This document shows positions 1 to 12,499 of a stretch of DNA of 64,000 nucleotides, in pieces. The stretch comes from Phalacrocorax aristotelis (taxonomy: Eukaryota; Chordata; Aves; Suliformes; Phalacrocoracidae): NCBI RefSeq assembly GCF_949628215.1, contig NC_134287.1, forward strand, positions 23,939,501 through 24,003,500, in the 5' to 3' direction. The position numbers were made by a program, and so were the translations under genes. Position 1 is the first letter of the stretch. The number at the start of each line of letters is the position of its first letter. A model generated the notes under the pieces. The model saw only the letters and a list, made by a program, of their open reading frames with translations. It was not told the origin of the DNA and ran no database searches.

Positions 1-2040
1 CCCGGTAAAACCCAGTACAAGCCTGTACATCCTAGTTCCTCCACAGTACATCCCAGGGCATCCCCGCACATTGTAGTGCCTCCCAGTACATCCCAGATCC
101 CTCCCAGTACATCCCAGATCCCTCCCAGTACATCCCAGATCCCTCCCAGTCTGTCCCAGTACGTCCCAGTACATCCCAGTTTCCTCACAGTTCACACACA
201 GTTCACTCCCAGTTCCATTCCAGTACAGCCCAGTACATGCCACTTTCCTCCAAGTAAATCCCAGTACCCTCCCACTACATTCAAGTTCCCTCCCACTTCC
301 CTCTAAGTACATCCCAGTACTTCACAGTTCACTCCCAGTACATCCCAGTTCCCCCTCGGTACATAACAATTCCCTCCCAGTACACTCCAGTACATCCCAG
401 TTCCATCCCAGTATGTCCCACTACATCCCAGTTCCCTCCCAGTCCATCCCAGTTCCCTCCCAGTAAATCCCAATTCCCAACACTTTCCACCCAGTACATC
501 CCAGTTCCCTCCCAGTACATCCCAGTTCCCTCTAAGTACATCCCAGTACTTCACAGTTCCCTCCCAGTTCACTCCCAGTACACAACAGTTACCTCCCAGT
601 ACATCCCAGTACATCCTAGTAGATACTAGGACATTTCAAATCCCTGCCAGTTCCACCCGGTACAACCGAGTACAAGCCTGTACATCCTAGTTCCTCCACG
701 GTACATCCCAGGACATCCCCGCACATTGTAGTGCCTCCCAGTACATCCCAGTTCCCTCCCAGTCCGTCCCAATCCCCTCCCAGTACATCCCAGTTCCCTC
801 CCAGTTCATACCAGTTCCCTCCCAGTACATCCCAGTTCCCTCCCAGTTCCCTCCCACTACATCCCAGTACATCCCAGTTCCCTCCCAGTACATACCAGTT
901 CCCTCCCAGTACATCCCAGTACATCCTGGTACATCCCAGTTCCCACCCAGTACATCCTACTACATACCAGTTCCCTCCCAGTTCACTCCCAGTACATCCC
1001 AGTACTTCACAGTTCCCTCCCAGTACATCCCAGTACGTCCCAGTTCCCCTCAGTACATAACACTTCCCTCCCAGTACATACCAGTACATCCCAGTGTCCT
1101 CACAGTACGTCCCAGTTCCCTCCCAGTACATCCCAGTTTCCTCCCAGTACATCCCAGTTCCCTCCCTGTTCCTTCCCAGTACATAACAGTTACCTCCCAG
1201 TACATACCAGTACATCCCAGTAGATCCTGGTACATCCCAAATCCCTGCCAGTTCCACCCGGTACAACCCAGTACAAGCCTGTACATCCTAGTTCCTCCAC
1301 AGTACATCCCAGGGCATCCCCGCACATTGTAGTGCCTCCCAGTACATCCCAGATCCCTCCCAGTACATCCCAGATCCCTCCCAGTCTGTCCCAGTACGTC
1401 CCAGTACATCCCAGTTCCCTCACAGTACATCCCAGTTCCCTCACAGTTCACACACAGTTCACTCCCAGTTCCATTCCAGTACATCCCAGTACATGCCACT
1501 TTCCTCCAAGTAAATCCCAGTTCCCTCCCACTTCACTCTAAGTACATCCCAGTACTTCACAGTTCACTCCCAGTACATCCCAGTTCCCCCTTGGTACATA
1601 ACAATTCCCTCCCAGTACATCCCAGTACATCCCAGTTCCCTCCCAGTATGTCCCACTACATCCCAGTTCCCTCCCAGTCCATCCCAGTTCCCTCCCAGTA
1701 AATCCCAATTCCCAACACTTTCCACCCAGTACATCCCAGTTCCCTCCCAGTACATCCCAGTTCCCTCTAAGTACATCCCAGTACTTCACAGTTCCCTCCC
1801 AGTTCACTCCCAGTACACAACAGTTACCTCCCAGTACATCCCAGTACATCCTAGTAGATACTAGGACATTTCAAATCCCTGCCAGTTCCACCCGGTACAA
1901 CCGAGTACAAGCCTGTACATCCTAGTTCCTCCACAGTACATCCCAGGGCATCCCCGCACATTGTAGTGCCTTCCAGTACATCCCAGGTCCCTCCCAGTTC
2001 ACTCCCAGTACACAACAGTTACCTCCCAGTACATCCCAGT

Positions 2041-2155
2041 AGATCCTGGTACATCCCAAATCCCTGCCAGTTCCACCCGGTACAACCCAGTACAAGCCTG
2101 TACATCCTAGTTCCTCCACAGTACATCCCAGGGCATCCCCGCACATTGTAGTGCC
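2041..2155 (+). repeat. Representative conserved head of a higher-order unit (about 61 copies)
   Basis: This segment departs from the 21-bp periodicity. It contains AGATCCTGGTACATCCCAAA, TGCCAGTTCCACCCGGTAC, AAGCCTGTACATCCTAG and CCCCGCACATTGTAGTGCC in fixed order. Copies of the last motif lie, within about 6 bp, at 62, 717, 1317, 1951, 2137, 3055, 4017, 5034, 5670, 5853, 6773, 7734, 8750, 9775, 10717, 11375, 11559, 12530, 13515, 14169, 14751, 15771, 16790, 17774, 18097, 18280, 19199, 20160, 21178, 22202, 23187, 24076, 25040, 26088, 27376, 28387, 29349, 30374, 31398, 32806, 33840, 35135, 36139, 37467, 39075, 40172, 41502, 42531, 43870, 44954, 45950, 46905, 48163, 49239, 50587, 51643, 53004, 54329, 55921, 57231 and 58272. 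A degraded copy is near 58,763. It is the best-conserved part of the unit. Variation is limited, for example CCACAGTAC or CCACGGTAC and GGGCATCC or GGACATCC. Confidence 0.93.
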
Positions 2156-2213
2156 TCCCAGTACATCCCAGTTCCCTCCCAGTACTGGGAGGGAACTGGG
2201 ATGTACTGGGAGG
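2154..2213. repeat. 60-bp perfect palindrome at the orientation switch (representative)
   Basis: Both 30-base arms match exactly, starting CCTCCCAGTACATCCCAG on the left and ending with its complement on the right. The centre is AGTACT at 2181-2186. The same junction occurs at the start of almost every inverted arm. Arm perfection varies with a TTCCC or GTCCC variant on the left and GGAAC or GGACC on the right. A few copies have GTACTGAGAGGG (near 40,221, 41,551 and 50,637), which breaks the stem next to the centre. It can form a hairpin or cruciform. No protein site is claimed. Confidence 0.93.
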
Positions 2214-2546
2214 GAACTGGGACGTACTGGGAGGGAACTGGGATGTACTGGGATGTAATGGGACGGAACTGGGATGTATTGGGAGGCACTGGGAAAGAAG
2301 TGGTAGTGAACCGGGAGGGAATTGGGATGTACGGGGATGAACTGGTAGGGAACTGGGATGTACTGGCATGGAACGGGGATGTATTGGGATGTACAGGAAC
2401 GGAACTGGAATGTACAGCGATGTATTGGCATGTACTGGCAGCGAGCTGGGATTTACTGGGATGTACTGGGAGGAAACTGGGATATACTGGGAGGAAACTG
2501 GGATATACTGGGAGGCATTGGGAGGGAAGTGGGCGTCAACTGGGAC
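2184..2546 (-). repeat. Representative inverted arm of a higher-order unit (about 48 copies)
   Basis: From the centre of the palindrome at 2183/2184 the plus strand reads the reverse complement of the array consensus (TACTGGGAGGGAACTGGGATG). It continues through diverged but highly uniform sequence including CACTGGGAAAGAAGTGGTAG, GAACCGGGAGGGAATTGGG and GGATTTACTGGGATG. It turns back at a short inverted repeat, AACTGG (2538-2543) and CCAGTT (2550-2555). The marker ACTGGGAAAGAAGTGG recurs about 48 times, near 2.29, 3.21, 4.17, 6.01, 6.93, 7.89, 8.91, 9.93, 11.71, 12.69, 14.90, 15.93, 16.95, 18.44, 19.36, 20.32, 21.33, 22.36, 23.35, 24.23, 25.19, 26.21, 27.54, 28.53, 29.51, 30.53, 31.58, 32.94, 33.99, 35.27, 36.28, 37.61, 39.23, 40.35, 41.66, 42.71, 44.02, 45.11, 46.11, 47.08, 48.32, 49.46, 50.74, 51.80, 53.14, 54.47, 56.06 and 57.38 kb. 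Length changes between units lie mainly in the forward arms. Confidence 0.92.
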
Positions 2547-5047
2547 ATTCCAGTTTCCTCCCAGTACATCCCAGTTCCCTACCAGTGCAGCCCAGTACAT
2601 CCCAGTTCCCTCCCAGTCCGTCCCAATCCCCTCCCAGTACATCCCAGTTCCCTGCCAGTATGTCCCAGTACATCCCAGTTCCCTCCCAGTACATACCAGT
2701 TCCCTCCCAGTACATCCCAGTTCCCTCCCGGTACATCCCAGTTCCCACCCAGTACATCCTACTACATACCAGTTCCCTCCCAGTTCACTCCCAGTACATC
2801 CCAGTACTTCACAGTTCCCTCCCAGTACATCCCAGTACGTCCCAGTTCCCCTCAGTACATAACACTTCCCTCCCAGTACATACCAGTACATCCCAGTGTC
2901 CTCACAGTACGTCCCAGTTCCCTCCCAGTACATAACAGTTACCTCCCAGTACATCCTAGTAGATCCTAGGACATTTCAAATCCCTGCCAGTTCCACCCGG
3001 TACAACCCAGTACAAGCCTGTACATCCTAGTTCCTCCACGGTACATCCCAGGGCATCCCCGCACATTGTAGTGCCTCCCAGTACATCCCAGTTCCCTCCC
3101 AGTACTGGGAGGGACCTGGGATGTACTGGGAGGGACCGGGGACGTACTGGGAGGGAACTGGGATGTACTGGGATGTAATGGGACGGAACTGGGATGTATT
3201 GGGAGGCACTGGGAAAGAAGTGGTAGTGAACCGGGAGGGAATTGGGATGTACGGGGATGAACTGGTAGGAAACTGGGATGTACTGGCATGGAACGGGGAT
3301 GTATTGGGATGTACAGGAACAGAACTGGAATGTACAGCAATGTATTGGCATGTACTGGCAGCGAGCTGGGATTTACTGGGATGTACTGGGAGGAAACTGG
3401 GATATACTGGGAGGAAACTGGGATATACTGAGAAGCATTGGGAGGGAAGTGGGTGTCAACTGGGACATTCCAGTTTCCTCCCAGTACATCCCAGTTCCCT
3501 ACCAGTGCAGCCCAGTACATCCCAGTTCCCTCCCAGTCCGTCCCAATCCCCTCCCAGTAAATCCCAGTTCCCTGCCAGTATGTCCCAGTACATCCCAGTT
3601 CCCTCCCAGTACATACCAGTTCCCTCCCAGTACATCCCAGTACATCCTGGTACATCCCAGTTCCCACCCAGTACATCCTACTACATACCAGTTCCCTCCC
3701 AGTTCACTCCCAGTACATCCCAGTACTTCACAGTTCCCTCCCAGTACATCCCAGTACGTCCCAGTTCCCCTCAGTACATAACACTTCCCTCCCAGTACAT
3801 ACCAGTGTCCTCACAGTACGTCCCAGTTCCCTCCCAGTACATCCCAGTTCCCTCCCAGTACATCCCAGTTCCCTCCCTGTTCCTTCCCAGTACATAACAG
3901 TTACCTCCCAGTACATCCCAGTAGATCCTGGTACATCCCAAATCCCTGCCAGTTCCACCCGGTACAACCCAGTACAAGCCTGTACATCCTAGTTCCTCCA
4001 CGGTACATCCCAGGGCATCCCCGCACATTGTAGTGCCTCCCAGTACATCCCAGTTCCCTCCCAGTACTGGGAGGGACCTGGGATGTACTGGGAGGGACCT
4101 GGGATGTACTGGGAGGGAACTGGGATGTGCTGGGATGTAATGGGACGGAACTGGGATGTAATGGGACGGAACTGGGAAAGAAGTGGTAGTGAAGCGGGAG
4201 GGAATTGGGATGTACGGGGATGAACTGGTAGGGAACTGGGATGTACTGGCATGGAACGGGGATGTATTGGGATGTACAGGAACGGAACTGGAATGTACAG
4301 CGATGTATTGGCATGTACTGGCAGCGAGCTGGGATTTACTGGGATGTACTGGGAGGAAACTGGGATATACTGGGAGGAAACTGGGATATACTGGGAGGCA
4401 TTGGGAGGGAAGTGGGTGTCAACTGGGACATTCCAGTTTCCTCCCAGTACATCCCAGTTCCCTACCAGTGCAGCCCAGTACATCCCAGTTCCCTCCCAGT
4501 CCGTCCCAATCCCCTCCCAGTACATCCCAGTTCCCTGCCAGTATGTCCCAGTACATCCCAGTTCCCTCCCAGTACATACCAGTTCCCTCCCAGTACATCC
4601 CAGTTCCCTCCCAGTTCCCTCCCACTACATCCCAGTTCCCTCCCAGTACATACCAGTTCCCTCCCAGTACATCCCAGTACATCCTGGTACATCCCAGTTC
4701 CCACCCAGTACATCCTACTACATACCAGTTCCCTCCCAGTTCACTCCCAGTACATCCCAGTACTTCACAGTTCCCTCCCAGTACATCCCAGTACGTCCCA
4801 GTTCCCCTCAGTACATAACACTTCCCTCCCAGTACATACCAGTACATCCCAGTGTCCTCACAGTACGTCCCAGTTCCCTCCCAGTACATCCCAGTTCCCT
4901 CCCAGTACATAACAGTTACCTCCCAGTACATCCCAGTAGATCCTGGTACATCCCAAATCCCTGCCAGTTCCACCCGGTACAACCCAGTACAAGCCTGTAC
5001 ATCCTAGTTCCTCCACAGTACATCCCAGGGCATCCCCGCACATTGTA

Positions 5048-8000
5048 GTGCCTCCCAGTACATCCCAGATCCCTCCCAGTACATCCCAGATCCCTCCCAG
5101 TCTGTCCCAGTACGTCCCAGTACATCCCAGTTCCCTCACAGTACATCCCAGTTCCCTCACAGTTCACACACAGTTCACTCCCAGTTCCATTCCAGTACAT
5201 CCCAGTACATGCCACTTTCCTCCAAGTAAATCCCAGTTCCCTCCCACTTCACTCTAAGTACATCCCAGTACTTCACAGTTCACTCCCAGTACATCCCAGT
5301 TCCCCCTCGGTACATAACAATTCCCTCCCAGTACATCCCAGTACATCCCAGTTCCATCCCAGTATGTCCCACTACATCCCAGTTCCCTCCCAGTCCATCC
5401 CAGTTCCCTCCCAGTAAATCCCAATTCCCAACACTTTCCACCCAGTACATCCCAGTTCCCTCCCAGTACATCCCAGTTCCCTCTAAGTACATCCCAGTAC
5501 TTCACAGTTCCCTCCCAGTTCACTCCCAGTACACAACAGTTACCTCCCAGTACATCCCAGTACATCCTAGTAGATACTAGGACATTTCAAATCCCTGCCA
5601 GTTCCACCCGGTACAACCGAGTACAAGCCTGTACATCCTAGTTCCTCCACAGTACATCCCAGGGCATCCCCGCACATTGTAGTGCCTTCCAGTACATCCC
5701 AGGTCCCTCCCAGTTCACTCCCAGTACACAACAGTTACCTCCCAGTACATCCCAGTAGATCCTGGTACATCCCAAATCCCTGCCAGTTCCACCCGGTACA
5801 ACCCAGTACAAGCCTGTACATCCTAGTTCCTCCACAGTACATCCCAGGGCATCCCCGCACATTGTAGTGCCTCCCAGTACATCCCAGTTCCCTCCCAGTA
5901 CTGGGAGGGAACTGGGATGTACTGGGAGGGAACTGGGACGTACTGGGAGGGAACTGGGATGTACTGGGATGTAATGGGACGGAACTGGGATGTATTGGGA
6001 GGCACTGGGAAAGAAGTGGTAGTGAACCGGGAGGGAATTGGGATGTACGGGGATGAACTGGTAGGGAACTGGGATGTACTGGCATGGAACGGGGATGTAT
6101 TGGGATGTACAGGAACGGAACTGGAATGTACAGCGATGTATTGGCATGTACTGGCAGCGAGCTGGGATTTACTGGGATGTACTGGGAGGAAACTGGGATA
6201 TACTGGGAGGAAACTGGGATATACTGGGAGGCATTGGGAGGGAAGTGGGCGTCAACTGGGACATTCCAGTTTCCTCCCAGTACATCCCAGTTCCCTACCA
6301 GTGCAGCCCAGTACATCCCAGTTCCCTCCCAGTCCGTCCCAATCCCCTCCCAGTACATCCCAGTTCCCTGCCAGTATGTCCCAGTACATCCCAGTTCCCT
6401 CCCAGTACATACCAGTTCCCTCCCAGTACATCCCAGTTCCCTCCCGGTACATCCCAGTTCCCACCCAGTACATCCTACTACATACCAGTTCCCTCCCAGT
6501 TCACTCCCAGTACATCCCAGTACTTCACAGTTCCCTCCCAGTACATCCCAGTACGTCCCAGTTCCCCTCAGTACATAACACTTCCCTCCCAGTACATACC
6601 AGTACATCCCAGTGTCCTCACAGTACGTCCCAGTTACCTCCCAGTACATAACAGTTACCTCCCAGTACATCCTAGTAGATCCTAGGACATTTCAAATCCC
6701 TGCCAGTTCCACCCGGTACAACCCAGTACAAGCCTGTACATCCTAGTTCCTCCACGGTACATCCCAGGGCATCCCCGCACATTGTAGTGCCTCCCAGTAC
6801 ATCCCAGTTCCCTCCCAGTACTGGGAGGGACCTGGGATGTACTGGGAGGGACCTGGGACGTACTGGGAGGGAACTGGGATGTACTGGGATGTAATGGGAC
6901 GGAACTGGGATGTATTGGGAGGCACTGGGAAAGAAGTGGTAGTGAACCGGGAGGGAATTGGGATGTACGGGGATGAACTGGTAGGAAACTGGGATGTACT
7001 GGCATGGAACGGGGATGTATTGGGATGTACAGGAACAGAACTGGAATGTACAGCAATGTATTGGCATGTACTGGCAGCGAGCTGGGATTTACTGGGATGT
7101 ACTGGGAGGAAACTGGGATATACTGGGAGGAAACTGGGATATACTGAGAAGCATTGGGAGGGAAGTGGGTGTCAACTGGGACATTCCAGTTTCCTCCCAG
7201 TACATCCCAGTTCCCTACCAGTGCAGCCCAGTACATCCCAGTTCCCTCCCAGTCCGTCCCAATCCCCTCCCAGTACATCCCAGTTCCCTCCCAGTATGTC
7301 CCAGTACATCCCAGTTCCCTCCCAGTACATACCAGTTCCCTCCCAGTACATCCCAGTACATCCTGGTACATCCCAGTTCCCACCCAGTACATCCTACTAC
7401 ATACCAGTTCCCTCCCAGTTCACTCCCAGTACATCCCAGTACTTCACAGTTCCCTCCCAGTACATCCCAGTACGTCCCAGTTCCCCTCAGTACATAACAC
7501 TTCCCTCCCAGTACATACCAGTGTCCTCACAGTACGTCCCAGTTCCCTCCCAGTACATCCCAGTTCCCTCCCAGTACATCCCAGTTCCCTCCCTGTTCCT
7601 TCCCAGTACATAACAGTTACCTCCCAGTACATCCCAGTAGATCCTGGTACATCCCAAATCCCTGCCAGTTCCACCCGGTACAACCCAGTACAAGCCTGTA
7701 CATCCTAGTTCCTCCACAGTACATCCCAGGGCATCCCCGCACATTGTAGTGCCTCCCAGTACATCCCAGTTCCCTCCCAGTACTGGGAGGGACCTGGGAT
7801 GTACTGGGAGGGACCTGGGATATACTGGGAGGGAACTGGGATGTACTGGGATGTAATGGGACGGAAGTGGGATGTAATGGGACGGAACTGGGAAAGAAGT
7901 GGTAGTGAACCGGGAGGGAATTGGGATGTACGGGGATGAACTGGTAGGGAACTGGGATGTACTGGCATGGAACGGGGATGTATTGGGATGTACAGGAACG

Positions 8001-8763
8001 GAACTGGAATGTACAGCGATGTATTGGCATGTACTGGCAGCGAGCTGGGATTTACTGGGATGTACTGGGAGGAAACTGGGATATACTGGGAGGAAACTGG
8101 GATATACTGGGAGGCATTGGGAGGGAAGTGGGTGTCAACTGGGACATTCCAGTTTCCTCCCAGTACATCCCAGTTCCCTACCAGTGCAGCCCAGTACATC
8201 CCAGTTCCCTCCCAGTCCGTCCCAATCCCCTCCCAGTACATCCCAGTTCCCTGCCAGTATGTCCCAGTACATCCCAGTTCCCTCCCAGTACATACCAGTT
8301 CCCTCCCAGTACATCCCAGTTCCCTCCCAGTTCCCTCCCACTACATCCCAGTTCCCTCCCAGTACATACCAGTTCCCTCCCAGTACATCCCAGTACATCC
8401 TGGTACATCCCAGTTCCCACCCAGTACATCCTACTACATACCAGTTCCCTCCCAGTTCACTCCCAGTACATCCCAGTACTTCACAGTTCCCTCCCAGTAC
8501 ATCCCAGTACGTCCCAGTTCCCCTCAGTACATAACACTTCCCTCCCAGTACATACCAGTACATCCCAGTGTCCTCACAGTACGTCCCAGTTCCCTCCCAG
8601 TACATCCCAGTTCCCTCCCAGTACATAACAGTTACCTCCCAGTACATCCCAGTAGATCCTGGTACATCCCAAATCCCTGCCAGTTCCACCCGGTACAACC
8701 CAGTACAAGCCTGTACATCCTAGTTCCTCCACGGTACATCCCAGGGCATCCCCGCACATTGTA
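5048..8763 (+). repeat. 3,716-bp block, second tandem copy
   Basis: Second copy of the block at 1,332-5,047. Unit spacings (about 636, 183, 920, 961 and 1,016 bp) reproduce those of the first copy (634, 184, 920, 962 and 1,017 bp). The match fades after the next head near 8,750, where an inverted arm follows instead of a forward-only unit. Confidence 0.85.
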
Positions 8764-9745
8764 GTGCCTCCCAGTACATCCCAGGTCCCTCCCAGTACTG
8801 GGAGGGAACTGGGATGTACTGGGAGGGACCTGGGACGTACTGGGAGGGAACTGGGATGTACTGGGATGTAATGGGACGGAACTGGGATGTATTGGGAGGC
8901 ACTGGGAAAGAAGTGGTAGTGAACCGGGAGGGAATTGGGATGTACGGAGATGAACTGGTAGGAAACTGGGATGTACTGGCATGGAACGGGGATGTATTGG
9001 GATGTACAGGAACAGAACTGGAATGTACAGCAATGTATTGGCATGTACTGGCAGCGAGCTGGGATTTACTGGGATGTACTGGGAGGAAACTGGGATATAC
9101 TGGGAGGAAACTGGGATATACTGGGAGGCATTGGGAGGGAAGTGGGTGTCAACTGGGACATTCCAGTTTCCTCCCAGTACATCCCAGTTCCCTACCAGTG
9201 CAGCCCAGTACATCCCAGTTCCCTCCCAGTCCGTCCCAATCCCCTCCCAGTACATCCCAGTTCCCTCCCAGTACATCCCAGTTCCCTCCCAGTACATCCC
9301 AGTTCCCTCCCAGTTCCCTCCCACTACATCCCAGTACATCCCAGTTCCCTCCCAGTACATACCAGTTCCCTCCCAGTACATACCAGTTCCCTCCCGGTAC
9401 ATCCCAGTTCCCACCCAGTACATCCTACTACATACCAGTTCCCTCCCAGTTCACTCCCAGTACATCCCAGTACTTCACAGTTCCCTCCCAGTACATCCCA
9501 GTACGTCCCAGTTCCCCTCAGTACATAACACTTCCCTCCCAGTACATACCAGTACATCCCAGTGTCCTCACAGTACGTCCCAGTTCCCTCCCAGTACATC
9601 CCAGTTCCCTACCAGTACATCCCAGTTACCTCCCTGTTCCTTCCCAGTACATAACAGTTACCTCCCAGTACATCCCAGTAGATCCTGGTATATCCCAAAT
9701 CCCTGCCAGTTCCACCCGGTACAACCCAGTACAAGCCTGTACATC

Positions 9746-11270
9746 CTAGTTCCTCCACAGTACATCCCAGGGCATCCCCGCACATTGTAGTGCCTCCCAG
9801 TACATCCCAGTTCCCTCCCAGTACTGGGAGGGACCTGGGATGTACTGGGAGGGACCTGGGATGTACTGGGAGGGAACGGGGATGTGCTGGGATGTAATGG
9901 GACGGAACTGGGATGTAATGGGACGGAACTGGGAAAGAAGTGGTAGTGAACCGGGAGGGAATTGGGATGTACGGGGATGAACTGGTAGGGAACTGGGATG
10001 TACTGGCATGGAACGGGGATGTATTGGGATGTTCAGGAACGGAACTGGAATGTACTGCGATGTACTGGGATGTACTGGGAGCGAACTGGGATTTACTGGG
10101 ATGTACTGGGAGGAAACTGGGATATACTGGGAGGAAACTGGGATATACTGGGAGGCATTGGGAGGGAAGTGGGTGTCAGCTGGGACATTCCAGTTTCCTC
10201 CCAGTACATCCCAGTTCCCTACCAGTGCAGCCCAGTACATCCCAGTTCCCTCCCAGTCCGTCCCAATCCCCTCCCAGTACATCCCAGTTCCCTGCCAGTA
10301 TGTCCCAGTACATCCCAGTTCCCTCCCAGTACATACCAGTTCCCTCCCAGTACATACCAGTTCCCTCCCAGTACATCCCAGTTCCCACCCAGTACATCCT
10401 ACTACATACCAGTTCCCTCCCAGTTCACTCCCAGTATATCCCAGTACTTCACAGTTCCCTCCCAGTACATCCCAGTACGTCCCAGTTCCCCTCAGTACAT
10501 AACACTTCCCTCCCAGTACCTAACAGTACATCCCAGTTTCCTCCCAGTACATCCCAGTTCCCTCCCTGTTCCTTCCCAGTACATAACAGTTACCTCCCAG
10601 TACATCCCAGTACATCCCAGTAGATCCTGGTACATCCCAAATCCCTGCCAGTTCCACCCGGTAAAACCCAGTACAAGCCTGTACATCCTAGTTCCTCCAC
10701 AGTACATCCCAGGGCATCCCCGCACATTGTAGTGCCTCCCAGTACATCCCAGATCCCTCCCAGTACATCCCAGATCCCTCCCAGTACATCCCAGATCCCT
10801 CCCAGTCTGTCCCAGTACGTCCCAGTACATCCCAGTTTCCTCACAGTTCACACACAGTTCACTCCCAGTTCCATTCCAGTACAGCCCAGTACATGCCACT
10901 TTCCACCAAGTAAATCCCAGTACCCTCCCACTACATTCAAGTTCCCTCCCACTTCCCTCTAAGTACATCCCAGTACTTCACAGTTCACTCCCAGTACATC
11001 CCAGTTCCCCCTCGGTACATAACAGTTCCCTCCCAGTACACTCCAGTACATCCCAGTTCCATCCCAGTATGTCCCACTACATCCCAGTTCCCTCCCAGTC
11101 CATCCCAGTTCCCTCCCAGTAAATCCCAATTCCCAACACTTTCCACCCAGTACATCCCAGTTCCCTCCCAGTACATCCCAGTTCCCTCTAAGTACATCCC
11201 AGTACTTCACAGTTCCCTCCCAGTTCACTCCCAGTACACAACAGTTACCTCCCAGTACATCCCAGTACAT
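9746..11270 (+). repeat. Block duplicated about 2.75-2.80 kb downstream
   Basis: Landmarks at 9,746, 9,940, 10,008 and 10,492 recur at +2,754. Those at 10,590, 10,732 and 10,959 recur at +2,796. The 42-bp change in offset equals two 21-bp dimers gained in the later copy near 13,290-13,330. The right part (10,732-11,270) also matches 76-614 at the window start (offset 10,656). Confidence 0.8.
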
Positions 11271-12499
11271 CCTAGTAGATACTAGGACATTTCAAATCCC
11301 TGCCAGTTCCACCCGGTACAACCGAGTACAAGCCTGTACATCCTAGTTCCTCCACAGTACATCCCAGGGCATCCCCGCACATTGTAGTGCCTTCCAGTAC
11401 ATCCCAGGTCCCTCCCAGTTCACTCCCAGTACACAACAGTTACCTCCCAGTACATCCCAGTAGATCCTGGTACATCCCAAATCCCTGCCAGTTCCACCCG
11501 GTACAACCCAGTACAAGCCTGTACATCCTAGTTCCTCCACAGTACATCCCAGGGCATCCCCGCACATTGTAGTGCCTCCCAGTACATCCCAGTTCCCTCC
11601 CAGTACTGGGAGGGACCTGGGATGTACTGGGAGGGAACTGGGACGTACTGGGAGGGAACTGGGATGTACTGGGATGTAATGGGACGGAACTGGGATGTAT
11701 TGGGAGGCACTGGGAAAGAAGTGGTAGTGAACCGGGAGGGAATTGGGATGTACGGGGATGAACTGGTAGGGAACTGGGATGTACTGGCATGGAACGGGGA
11801 TGTATTGGGATGTACAGGAACGGAACTGGAATGTACAGCGATGTATTGGCATGTACTGGCAGCGAGCTGGGATTTACTGGGATGTACTGGGAGGAAACTG
11901 GGATATACTGGGAGGAAACTGGGATATACTGGGAGGCATTGGGAGGGAAGTGGGCGTCAACTGGGACATTCCAGTTTCCTCCCAGTACATCCCAGTTCCC
12001 TACCAGTGCAGCCCAGTACATCCCAGTTCCCTCCCAGTCCGTCCCAATCCCCTCCCAGTACATCCCAGTTCCCTGCCAGTATGTCCCAGTACATCCCAGT
12101 TCCCTCCCAGTACATACCAGTTCCCTCCCAGTACATCCCAGTACATCCTGGTACATCCCAGTTCCCACCCAGTACATCCTACTACATACCAGTTCCCTCC
12201 CAGTTCACTCCCAGTACATCCCAGTACTTCACAGTTCCCTCCCAGTACATCCCAGTACGTCCCAGTTCCCCTCAGTACATAACACTTCCCTCCCAGTACA
12301 TACCAGTACATCCCAGTGTCCTCACAGTACGTCCCAGTTCCCTCCCAGTACATCCCAGTTCCCTACCAGTACATCCCAGTTCCCTCCCTGTTCCTTCCCA
12401 GTACATAACAGTTACCTCCCAGTACATCCCAGTAGATCCTGGTACATCCCAAATCCCTGCCAGTTCCACCCGGTACAACCCAGTACAAGCCTGTACATC

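Larger units (their letters stand above)
1332..5047 (+). repeat. 3,716-bp block, first tandem copy
   Basis: This block of five higher-order units is followed directly by a second copy with a constant 3,716-bp offset. Matching landmarks include the heads at 1951/5670, 2137/5853, 3055/6773 and 4017/7734. Translations of corresponding segments are identical or differ at few residues, so the duplication is recent relative to the divergence between neighbouring units. The part 1,922 to about 4,300 has a third relative at about 18,065-20,450 (offset about 16,143). Confidence 0.85.

Noticed and set aside
2288..2320. CENP-B box in the inverted arm (GTAGTGAACCGGGAGG)
   Set aside because: It has A-NN-CGGG but lacks the required TTCG half at the right distance. 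There is no basis for calling this a centromeric satellite.
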